Shown: positions 1 to 5,139 of the stretch, piece by piece
Layout of the letters: the number at the start of each line of letters is the position of its first letter
Numbering within the stretch: the stretch's first letter is position 1
Translations under genes and position numbers: made by a program
Origin: Clostridia bacterium
Lineage (GTDB): Bacteria > Bacillota > Clostridia > Christensenellales > UBA1242
Reading direction: 5' to 3'
Length of the DNA stretch: 13,512 nt
Assembly: GCA_017650795.1 (NCBI GenBank)
Contig: JAGCEE010000045.1
Coordinates: forward strand, 1-13,512
Notes under the pieces: generated by a model
Told to the model about the DNA's origin: nothing
The model's input: only the letters and a program-made list of their open reading frames with translations
The model's database searches: none

Positions 1-186
1 TATTAGCGTCTCTTGAAATATTTTAAAAATTATTTCAATAAATGCCATTTGTCCAATAATTTTCATTGCATTTTCAATAGGACTTAAAAACGTAATTTGT
101 AATATCTTGTAAATAAGTGGCAAAAACCCAATCGCCAAAAATAATAAATATTCCCTTGTATAAATCTTTTTTAACATGGTTTTCAT
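1..186 (-). CDS. Probable MATE-family efflux transporter, N-terminal 62 codons (runs off the window edge)
   Basis: An open frame reads from ATG at 186 to the window edge without a stop. The product begins with a short basic segment (MKTMLKKIYTREY), then a hydrophobic helix (LLFLAIGFLPLIYKILQ), then a stretch around NAMKIIGQMAFIEIIFKIFQE. Membrane start, polar loop and amphipathic second helix recall the first two helices of MATE-type (MVF superfamily) multidrug or lipid flippases as I know them; this is by recollection, not alignment. An alternative in-frame ATG lies three codons later (177). Neither start has a ribosome binding site, and the -10 box ends only six bases before ATG 186, so the mRNA may be leaderless. 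With only the first 62 residues visible, another polytopic membrane protein is possible. Confidence 0.5.
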   Translation of the reverse strand, partial: MKTMLKKIYTREYLLFLAIGFLPLIYKILQITFLSPIENAMKIIGQMAFIEIIFKIFQETLI

Positions 187-192
187 ACAAAT

Positions 193-222
193 ATTATAAA
201 ATAACAAGCCTTATAATGTAAA
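193..222 (-). promoter_or_regulatory. Promoter of the MATE-like gene
   Basis: On the minus strand, TTTACA (222-217) is followed after 18 bases by a perfect TATAAT (198-193). The start codon at 186 follows the -10 box by six bases, so transcription should begin at or next to the A of the ATG. No Shine-Dalgarno sequence is present. Confidence 0.6.
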
Positions 223-287
223 CCAAATGATGGCATTTATTGTATAAGAAATACATAATTTAATTTGCAATAATTAAGCGAGCTTGC

Positions 288-1142
288 TTATTCAAAATCA
301 GCCGATATGGTTTTAAGTTTTGATTTAATATAATCATTTTTAAATGAGTTTCCAAAAAGCTTGTACATCTCTTTTAAGTATTTTTTTGTTACCAAACTTT
401 TATCTATATTTGTGGTGACAGTAGTTTTATTGTTATACAAATTTAAACTTAATTGATAATCGGCATTTGACCATGCAACTATTTCTGTGTGATTGGGCTT
501 TCTTTCAATATCGTAATGGATAAACCAACTATATTCATTTTGTGGAATAATTCTATTAAATAACTTAATAATTTCGTCATTACTTAAAAGATTTGAAAAT
601 ATTATTTCTTTTTTAAATAAGTTTTTATAAAGCTTGCAAAAATCCTCATACATTTTTTTGTCCGAAACATCTTTAAGCACTTTTAAGGCAAGGGTGTAGT
701 ACCACATAATATCTTCTTTTGACCCATTAAAATATTTCCATATTTCTTCATTGTACAAATCATGGCATTTTATTAAAGATTTAAGATTTGATACCTTATC
801 GGCACAATTTACAAGTTTTGTGTTGTAGGAAGATTTGCTCACACGCGCCATGTGTTCGGCTTTACGCTTTCTATATGGTAATGATTTTTTTTCGCTTTCG
901 CAGTCAATCATTTTTGCAATTTTGCTTCCAAATTTTTCTTTAATATCTTGTATTGTGGCATCTGTGTCTTCTACTGTATCATGAAGAATCCCTACTATTA
1001 TGGTTTCTTCATCTGCTCCGTTTTCTTTTAGAATATTTGCCACATCAATAATATGATTTATGTATGGCTCGCCGGTTATTTTTCTCTTTTGATTTTTGTG
1101 TTTTTCTTTTGCATATTCAAATGCTTTTTGTATGTTGTTCAT
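288..1142 (-). CDS. MESH1/SpoT-like HD-domain (p)ppGpp hydrolase with C-terminal extension
   Basis: The product has 284 residues. Residues 1-150 carry the HD hydrolase signatures of the RelA/SpoT and MESH1 family: GEPYINH (24-30, His30), the metal-binding pair in ILHDTVEDT (52-60, His54-Asp55, then Glu58-Asp59) and CADKVSNL (113-120, Asp115). Known members use manganese to remove pyrophosphate from ppGpp; a role in lowering alarmone, or in hydrolysing a related nucleotide, is inferred. No synthetase, TGS or ACT domain is present, so this is a hydrolase-only protein. Stand-alone MESH1 enzymes are about 180 residues; here about 130 further residues of unknown fold follow. The start is ATG 1142 because GGAGGT lies seven bases upstream. 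A GTG six codons earlier (1160) would put that site inside the gene. It is divergent from a LysR gene. Confidence 0.85.
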   Translation of the reverse strand: MNNIQKAFEYAKEKHKNQKRKITGEPYINHIIDVANILKENGADEETIIVGILHDTVEDTDATIQDIKEKFGSKIAKMIDCESEKKSLPYRKRKAEHMARVSKSSYNTKLVNCADKVSNLKSLIKCHDLYNEEIWKYFNGSKEDIMWYYTLALKVLKDVSDKKMYEDFCKLYKNLFKKEIIFSNLLSNDEIIKLFNRIIPQNEYSWFIHYDIERKPNHTEIVAWSNADYQLSLNLYNNKTTVTTNIDKSLVTKKYLKEMYKLFGNSFKNDYIKSKLKTISADFE

Positions 1143-1160
1143 ATTTTTACCTCCAAACAC

Positions 1161-1189
1161 TTGTATTATACGACCGTTTGTGATATAAG
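1161..1189 (+). promoter_or_regulatory. Candidate promoter of the LysR gene
   Basis: TTGTAT (1161-1166), 17 bases, TATAAG (1184-1189) preceded by TGA as an extended -10. It overlaps the divergent promoter of the HD gene and its -10 box enters the palindrome at 1185-1208. The -35 match is weak and rests on the extended -10. Confidence 0.45.
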
Positions 1190-1193
1190 TAAA
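1165..1193 (-). promoter_or_regulatory. Promoter of the HD hydrolase gene
   Basis: On the minus strand, TTTACT (1193-1188), a 17-base spacer and a perfect TATAAT (1170-1165). The -35 box falls inside the palindrome at 1185-1208, so a protein bound there could control this promoter. Confidence 0.65.
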
Positions 1194-1208
1194 ATATATG
1201 TTTCTTAT
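1185..1208. promoter_or_regulatory. 24-base imperfect palindrome, candidate LysR operator
   Basis: The outer arms ATAAG (1185-1189) and CTTAT (1204-1208) match exactly, and 10 of 12 base pairs of the whole dyad match. It covers the -35 box of the HD gene and the -10 box of the LysR gene. LysR proteins usually bind dyads in the space between their own gene and a divergent target, so autoregulation plus control of the HD gene is a reasonable inference. Confidence 0.5.
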
Positions 1209-1228
1209 CTTAATAATAAGGTGTGCTT

Positions 1229-2089
1229 ATGATAAATGATATTAGTTTAGATTATTACAGAGTATTTTATTATGTCGCAAAATATAAAAACATAACAAGG
1301 GCAAGTGAGGTTTTGATGATTTCTCAACCTGCAATAACGCAAACAATAAAAAAACTAGAAGACACAATAAATATTAAACTATTTATTAGAACAAAAAAAG
1401 GCGTTGTTTTAACCAAGGAGGGCGAAAAGTTGTTTGCCTTGGTACAAAATATTGCCTTTGCAGTTAAAAATGTTGACGGCTACATAAATGAAACAAATAT
1501 TATGAATAATGGCGAAATTATTGTTGGTTGTGGTGGGAATATATTTAGAAGAATTGTATTAAAAGCATTTAAGTTATTTAATAAAAAATATCCAAACATT
1601 AAACTTGTTCAATATGAAAACACGCAAGACAATATGTTAAAGGCTTTAAAAAATGGCGAAATTGATATTTGTATAACACAATCCACAAACACTTTTTCTG
1701 ATGAATTATTCTTTTCGCATCTCTTTTACGAAAAGCATGTGTTTGTTGCAACCAAAAAGTATTTAAGCGAAAATAAAGAAGACCAATACAGATATATTGT
1801 TCAAGAAGAAGGCTCGTTTAATAGAAAACTTTTTGATAAATATATCAACGATAAATCTAAAATTGTTGTTGAGGATTCCGGTTATAATACATCGTTGTCA
1901 TTTTGCACAAATAATCTTGGCGTTGCACTCTTGCCAGAATATATAATATCTGACAATTTAAAAAGTGGTGAATTGGTGGAATTGTATAAAGACCTCTCAA
2001 TGCCTATTGTGGAGTATGGCTTTTATATAAACATCCAGAGTAAAAACAAAATTACCGAAGAGTTTATTAAATGTTTAAATATGGGTTAG
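1229..2089 (+). CDS. LysR-family transcriptional regulator
   Basis: The product has 286 residues, usual for the family. Residues 5-65 form the winged helix-turn-helix: YYVAKYKNITRASEVL, then ISQPAITQTIKKLE (31-44, recognition helix), then LFIRTKKGVVLTKEGEKL (51-68, wing and start of the linker helix). From about residue 90 onward, IIVGCGGNIFR begins a periplasmic-binding-protein-like effector domain that ends near ENGFYINIQSK-type sequence (here EYGFYINIQSKN). Known members form tetramers and bind DNA next to divergent target genes. The effector cannot be told from sequence. The start is ATG 1229, with AAGGTG five bases upstream; the GTG at 1223 is part of that site. It is divergent from the HD hydrolase, which is its most likely target. 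Confidence 0.88.
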   Translation: MINDISLDYYRVFYYVAKYKNITRASEVLMISQPAITQTIKKLEDTINIKLFIRTKKGVVLTKEGEKLFALVQNIAFAVKNVDGYINETNIMNNGEIIVGCGGNIFRRIVLKAFKLFNKKYPNIKLVQYENTQDNMLKALKNGEIDICITQSTNTFSDELFFSHLFYEKHVFVATKKYLSENKEDQYRYIVQEEGSFNRKLFDKYINDKSKIVVEDSGYNTSLSFCTNNLGVALLPEYIISDNLKSGELVELYKDLSMPIVEYGFYINIQSKNKITEEFIKCLNMG

Positions 2090-2105
2090 GATGATATGCT
2101 AATAA

Positions 2106-2210
2106 CTTATAATAAAAGACACTGGTCATTTGTTTTATGACAAAGAGGATGAAGTGGTTGGCCACATAAAAGAATTTTTCGATCAAGATCAAAAAGAAAG
2201 GGAGAGGTAA
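2106..2210 (+). pseudogene. C-terminal relic of an alpha/beta hydrolase
   Basis: A 35-codon frame without a start codon, preceded by two stops in frame, ends at TAA 2208-2210. It reads LIIKDTGHLFYDKEDEVV and then GHIKEFFDQDQ. This pattern, a conserved GH followed by an acidic loop and an amphipathic helix ending in IKEFF, is what the catalytic-histidine end of an alpha/beta hydrolase usually looks like. The front of the gene is missing: the LysR stop lies only 17 bases before the frame begins. The relic ends three bases before the ATG of the intact hydrolase downstream, and its last codons (AAAGGGAGAGGT region) supply that gene's ribosome binding site. This may record a deletion or replacement of a neighbouring hydrolase. 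Confidence 0.5.
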
Positions 2211-2212
2211 AA

Positions 2213-3070
2213 ATGTTTGAAAAAGATGATTATAAAATAAGCATTATTAATCGTGATGGATTGGAACTAAAAGGCTATTATAAAAAAGTGAACGATGATA
2301 AATGTGTTGTTGCATTTTGTGGTTTTAGTGGGAATTGCGATAAATCCTTCTGCACTTTAGCGGAAAAATGTATTGAGAATAATGTTAGCTTTTTATTTGG
2401 AAACACACAGGGTAGTTACGTAAAAAATGAAATGAAACAACATTTAACAAATAATGAAGTTGTTATTGTAGAAAAAGGGGCATTTAATGAGGACTTTGAT
2501 GAATGCGTAAAAGATTTGAGTGAATGGATATCTTTTGCCGAGCAAGAAGGCTTTAAAGAGTTATACATTGTTGGGGCAAGTATAGCTTGCAACCGAATTG
2601 TGAATTACTTAAACAAATTTTCATATCCCGATATCATAAAGAAAATAATATTACAATGCCCACAGGACATTAGACCTCAAGTGGATGAGCATCTGCTTAG
2701 AGAAGCCGAATTATATGTGTCACAAAATCTTTATGACCATATATTGACAGATAAATTTTTTGGTTATTGTGATATAACTGCAAAAACATGTTATAATTTA
2801 GCGCATAATAATGAATTAAATAATTTACCATACTTAACGAATGGCGATTTTAATATGTTAAAATCTATAAAATTACCAATTAGGGTCATTATTGGATCGA
2901 TTGATGAGGGTATCGTTTATTATAGTGACAAAGATGCAAAATACTTCATGGACATTTTAAAAAATAATAGTTGCGATTTAAGTTATACAATTATAGAAGG
3001 CGGTAGACATAATTTTAAAAATAAGGAAGAAGAACTTGCAATAGCAACAATTAAGTATGTATTGAAATGA
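2213..3070 (+). CDS. Alpha/beta-hydrolase-fold protein, specificity unknown
   Basis: The product has 285 residues with no signal peptide. The order of motifs fits an alpha/beta hydrolase: a first core strand and oxyanion loop CVVAFCGFSGNCDKS (31-45), a nucleophile elbow YIVGASIACNRIV (118-130, candidate Ser123), a candidate acid in VIIGSIDEGI (225-234, Asp231) and the catalytic histidine in IIEGGRHNF (260-268, His266). The usual elbow is G-x-S-x-G; here the last glycine is alanine (Ala125), which occurs in some esterases but could also reduce activity. A cytosolic esterase or peptidase-like hydrolase is as far as the sequence goes. GGGAGAGG provides the ribosome binding site. It follows a relic of another hydrolase and no terminator is visible after it. 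Confidence 0.75.
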   Translation: MFEKDDYKISIINRDGLELKGYYKKVNDDKCVVAFCGFSGNCDKSFCTLAEKCIENNVSFLFGNTQGSYVKNEMKQHLTNNEVVIVEKGAFNEDFDECVKDLSEWISFAEQEGFKELYIVGASIACNRIVNYLNKFSYPDIIKKIILQCPQDIRPQVDEHLLREAELYVSQNLYDHILTDKFFGYCDITAKTCYNLAHNNELNNLPYLTNGDFNMLKSIKLPIRVIIGSIDEGIVYYSDKDAKYFMDILKNNSCDLSYTIIEGGRHNFKNKEEELAIATIKYVLK

Positions 3071-3230
3071 TATTATCGGAAGTTTTGTCTGCAAGCGCGA
3101 AGCATTTGCAAATAAAACTGATGTTTATTCAATTTGTGATGCCTTGATTTATCAAGGGATTGCACCAGCAATTTGATTTTTCAAGAAATTTGAGCAAAGC
3201 AACGTCACATAGATAATATTAGAGATATAT

Positions 3231-3350
3231 ATGAAAAATCCATTATTTTCAATTCTTATCCCATGTTATAATTCTGAAAAATATTTAAACGAATGTATTC
3301 AATAAGTATTGAGTCAAAATTTTTCGGATTATGAAGTTATCTGCGAAAAA
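3231..3350 (+). pseudogene. N-terminal relic of a family 2 glycosyltransferase, broken by a stop codon
   Basis: From ATG 3231 the frame reads MKNPLFSILIPCYNSEKYL followed by NECIQ, then TAA (3303-3305), then VLSQNFSDYEVIC (3306-3344). Read through the stop, this is the standard opening of a GT-A fold glycosyltransferase: the first strand with IPCYN, the amphipathic helix, and SVLxQxFxDYEVI. The stop stands where family members commonly have serine, so one TCA to TAA change explains it. Homology stops just before the expected DDGS nucleotide-sugar motif, and a different sequence follows. The gene is therefore both nonsense-mutated and truncated, and presumably dead. No good ribosome binding site precedes it. 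Confidence 0.72.
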
Positions 3351-3445
3351 TTCGTAGAATTAACCGTTTTTGCGAATAGTTTAGTGCTTGTGATTAAAAG
3401 TGTATGATTTTTAGGTGAGCCGACTCAATCCCTTTAAAACAAAAG

Positions 3446-3475
3446 AAAAGACGGGTCTAACCGACCTGTCTTTTT
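3446..3475. terminator. Strong hairpin with T runs on both sides
   Basis: AAGACGGGTC (3448-3457) pairs with GACCTGTCTT (3463-3472) around the loop TAACC, with two further A-T pairs outside. On the plus strand it is followed by a short T run; on the minus strand by a T-rich tail. It could end transcripts from either side, including read-through past the tRNA terminator. Confidence 0.55.
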
Positions 3476-3732
3476 ACTGGCCAAAGTTGGCCATATTTGC
3501 AAAGCGCAAGCCTTTTGGCGATAAGCACGTAGTTGCGAAAGCGGACTGCGACTATTGTGGTTGAACTGCATATTAAGTAAACCGATTTTCTTCGCAGTAT
3601 ATTCTTCGCACGAGAGTACCGACCGAAACAAGTGAAACGTCTTTCGCGTTTGGTCGGTTAGTAAAAATTGTGTCCGATAAGGCTTACTTTTTTATAAAAA
3701 AAGTTGCCCATAAGGACAACAATTTTTACTGG
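3471..3732. repeat. 10-base direct repeat bounding the palindromic element
   Basis: TTTTTACTGG occurs at 3471-3480 and again at 3723-3732, 252 bases apart. The second copy is the 3' end of the tRNA (CCA) plus its first downstream bases when read on the minus strand. A repeated tRNA 3' end flanking an insert resembles the outcome of integration at a tRNA gene, but 10 bases is short and no integrase is present. Confidence 0.35.
3696..3720 (-). terminator. Rho-independent terminator of the initiator tRNA
   Basis: On the minus strand GTTGTCC (3720-3714), loop TTAT, GGGCAAC (3709-3703), then seven T. It begins ten bases after the CCA end of the tRNA. One G-T pair interrupts the stem. Confidence 0.8.
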
Positions 3733-3806
3733 TTGCGGGGGCTGGATTTGAACCTGCGACCTTCGGGTTATGAGCCCGACGAGCTTCCGAGCTGCTCTAC
3801 CCCGCG
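3730..3806 (-). tRNA. Initiator tRNA-fMet (anticodon CAT)
   Basis: The 77-base gene folds as a standard cloverleaf with encoded CCA. Initiator marks are all present: a C1:A72 mismatch at the acceptor end (CGCGGGG against CCCCGCA), three consecutive G:C pairs at the base of the anticodon stem (TCGGG/CCCGA) and an A11:T24 pair in the D stem. The anticodon is at 3772-3770. Two oddities: the T stem GCAGG/CCAGC has an A51:A63 mismatch where CCTGC is expected, and D-loop position 20 is A instead of T. A consensus promoter and a terminator flank it, so it looks expressed as a single-gene unit. Confidence 0.95.
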
Positions 3807-3823
3807 ACATTAAGTATAGCAGT

Positions 3824-3852
3824 ATTATAGGGTAGTATTTTTAATTTGTCAA
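3824..3852 (-). promoter_or_regulatory. Consensus promoter of the initiator tRNA
   Basis: A perfect TTGACA (3852-3847), a 17-base spacer and a perfect TATAAT (3829-3824) on the minus strand. The -10 box ends 17 bases before the mature 5' end, leaving a leader of about ten bases for RNase P to remove. It is the best -35/-10 pair in the window. Confidence 0.85.
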
Positions 3853-3956
3853 TATATATTTTGTAAAACATTTTGGATTTTAAATGATTTTTTTGATTTT
3901 TTATCAAATTCAACAAATTGTGATTTTTAATAACGAGTTTTAAAGAATTTTGGTTT

Positions 3957-4154
3957 TCACCAATCCTGCTTTTTTAGTGTGTGAGATTTTATGTCATCAT
4001 AAAAGGCAAAGTATTTGTCCTTAAATTTTTCGTTGGAAGATTTAAAGCGGTCTATTAGTTCGTCTAATTCCTCTGGCGAATAGTCGCTTATTTTAAAATC
4101 TTCGTCATATTCCTCAATTATTTTAATCCAATTTGTGCGTTCTTTTTTATCCAT
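3957..4154 (-). CDS. Small acidic protein of unknown function (65 residues)
   Basis: I do not recognise this protein. It has 65 residues, is rich in Asp, Glu and Lys, has no membrane segment or signal peptide, and looks helical: KERTNWIKIIEEYDEDF, then SPEELDELIDRF (26-37), a helix-capping motif, then a Lys-rich C-terminal part ending in Trp. What supports it as a gene is the very good promoter directly in front (TTGACT, 17 bases, TATAAT) and its isolation from longer frames. There is no ribosome binding site; six bases separate the -10 box from ATG 4154, so it is probably translated from a leaderless message. It is divergent from dapA, with an inverted repeat between them. The SPEEL helix recalls small DNA- or protein-binding adaptors, but no function can be assigned. 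Confidence 0.6.
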   Translation of the reverse strand: MDKKERTNWIKIIEEYDEDFKISDYSPEELDELIDRFKSSNEKFKDKYFAFYDDIKSHTLKKQDW

Positions 4155-4160
4155 GTTTTT

Positions 4161-4189
4161 ATTATATTATAGCGCAATTTATTAGTCAA
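4161..4189 (-). promoter_or_regulatory. Promoter of the 65-residue protein gene
   Basis: On the minus strand TTGACT (4189-4184), 17 bases, TATAAT (4166-4161); a second overlapping TATAAT lies five bases upstream. Six bases separate the -10 box from the ATG at 4154, placing the transcription start at or beside the start codon. Confidence 0.7.
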
Positions 4190-4211
4190 GTGTACCATTT
4201 TAAAAGTACAC
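4190..4211. promoter_or_regulatory. Inverted repeat between the small gene and dapA, candidate operator
   Basis: GTGTAC (4190-4195) and GTACAC (4206-4211) are perfect inverted arms around ten AT-rich bases. The left arm touches the -35 box of the small gene; the right arm overlaps the likely -35 region of dapA. One bound protein could affect both genes. Confidence 0.4.
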
Positions 4212-4242
4212 AAATTGCACGGTTTTGGCATTTATATATAAT
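4207..4242 (+). promoter_or_regulatory. Poorly defined AT-rich promoter region of dapA
   Basis: TACACA (4207-4212) and TTTATA (4231-4236) with 18 bases between give a weak promoter that would start at ATG 4243. A better -10, TATAAT (4237-4242), abuts the ATG, but transcription from it would start inside the gene. No Shine-Dalgarno sequence and no room for a lysine riboswitch. Confidence 0.35.
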
Positions 4243-5139
4243 ATGAAAAAAGAAATATTTAAAGGTGCCGGAACGGCACTTATTACACCATTTAAAAATG
4301 GAAAAGTTGATTACAATAGTTTAGAAATAATAATAAAAAAACAAATAGAGGCAGGGGTTGGTGCCGTTGTAGTTTTGGGTACAACGGGCGAGGCATCAAC
4401 AATAACCATTTTAGAACGAAAGCGAATAATAGAACTAGCAGTAAGGCTATGTAAGAATAAATGCAAAGTGATTGTGGGGTGTGGTTCAAACAATACAAAG
4501 AGTGCCATAAAACTATATAAAATGGCAGAAAGGCTTGGTGCAGATGGGGCACTAATTGTCACGCCGTATTACAATAAATGCACGCAGGAAGGGTTAACTT
4601 TGCATTATAGAATGATTGCAAATAGCGGAGAGCTTCCAATAATTGTTTATAATGTGCCGTCAAGAACAGGCGTAAATATTTTGCCACAGACCATGCAAAG
4701 TTTGTCAGAAATAAAAAACATTGTTGGAATAAAAGAGGCAAGTGGAAACATTTCGCAAATTATGGAGTTATTTTATTTGCTTAAAGGCAAGACGGCGATT
4801 TATAGTGGTGATGATGCACTTAATTACATTTTTTTATCGCTTGGCGGTAGTGGGTGTATTTCGGTTTTATCAAACATAATGCCAAAAGAATGTGTTAAAT
4901 TATACGAGTTATACAAAGAGCAGGGAGCAGTAAAGGCATCGGGTTATTGGCTGAATTTTCTGCCGTTAATTAAAAGTTTGTTTATAGAAGTAAATCCCTC
5001 GCCAATTAAGTTTTCCATGAGTTATATTGGTCTTTGCAAAAACGAATTAAGGTCACCGCTTTGTGTAATGTCAAAAGAAAACTCTCAAAAGGTTATAAAA
5101 GAAATAAATTGCATTTGGGGTAAAAATGATTGTTTGTAA
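4243..5139 (+). CDS. dapA: 4-hydroxy-tetrahydrodipicolinate synthase
   Basis: The enzyme condenses pyruvate with aspartate semialdehyde, the first committed step to diaminopimelate and lysine. The 298-residue product has the TIM-barrel signatures in order: LGTTGEAST (45-53, Thr47-Thr48), VGCGSNNT (78-85), TPYYNK (107-112, Tyr110), VYNVPSRTG (135-143, catalytic Tyr136, Arg141), GIKEASG (162-168, Schiff-base Lys164), YSGDDAL (187-193) and GCISVLSNIMP (204-214). Length matches the family (about 292). ATG 4243 gives the typical opening MKKEIFKGAGTALITPF; a TTG six codons upstream (4225) would add residues that family members lack. There is no ribosome binding site, and an AT-rich -10-like sequence abuts the ATG, so initiation may be leaderless. 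It overlaps lysC by 14 bases. Confidence 0.95.
   Translation: MKKEIFKGAGTALITPFKNGKVDYNSLEIIIKKQIEAGVGAVVVLGTTGEASTITILERKRIIELAVRLCKNKCKVIVGCGSNNTKSAIKLYKMAERLGADGALIVTPYYNKCTQEGLTLHYRMIANSGELPIIVYNVPSRTGVNILPQTMQSLSEIKNIVGIKEASGNISQIMELFYLLKGKTAIYSGDDALNYIFLSLGGSGCISVLSNIMPKECVKLYELYKEQGAVKASGYWLNFLPLIKSLFIEVNPSPIKFSMSYIGLCKNELRSPLCVMSKENSQKVIKEINCIWGKNDCL

Larger units (their letters stand above)
3421..3722. repeat. GC-richer palindromic intergenic element beside the initiator tRNA
   Basis: No credible gene lies here. By hand count 107 of 240 bases from 3421 to 3660 are G or C (about 45%), clearly above the surrounding genes. It contains a 12-base-pair hairpin (3446-3474), a TGGCCA/TGGCCA hairpin (3478-3493), and a large hairpin (3618-3658) with ACCGACC/GGTCGGT, AAAC/GTTT and GTGAAA/TTTCGC stems. 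CTAACCGACC (3457-3466) is repeated inverted at 3652-3661. AGTAAAAATTGTGTCC (3660-3675) is nearly complementary to 3714-3730. A 65-codon minus-strand frame (3434-3631) crosses it, but it starts with TTG, has no ribosome binding site and runs over the hairpins. A dispersed repeat or a structured RNA is likelier. Confidence 0.5.

Noticed and set aside
265..290. Terminator after the HD hydrolase gene
   Set aside because: TAAGC/GCTTA can form a five-pair stem just after the stop, but no T run follows, so it is too weak to call.
3066..3176. Open frame after the alpha/beta hydrolase reading NDIIGSFVCKREAF and onward to TGA
   Set aside because: It has no start codon and I recognise no family. It may be a relic, but chance cannot be excluded over 37 codons.
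3434..3631. 65-codon minus-strand frame in the palindromic element
   Set aside because: It begins with TTG, has no ribosome binding site, and runs across strong hairpins in a stretch with a base composition unlike the genes. I treat it as a chance frame in a repeat or RNA element.
4190..4242. Lysine riboswitch before dapA
   Set aside because: The space between the divergent genes is under 90 bases and holds promoters and an inverted repeat; the riboswitch needs about 170 bases.
4292..4741. Three minus-strand frames opposite dapA
   Set aside because: They are shadows of the strongly conserved dapA reading frame and have no upstream signals of their own.
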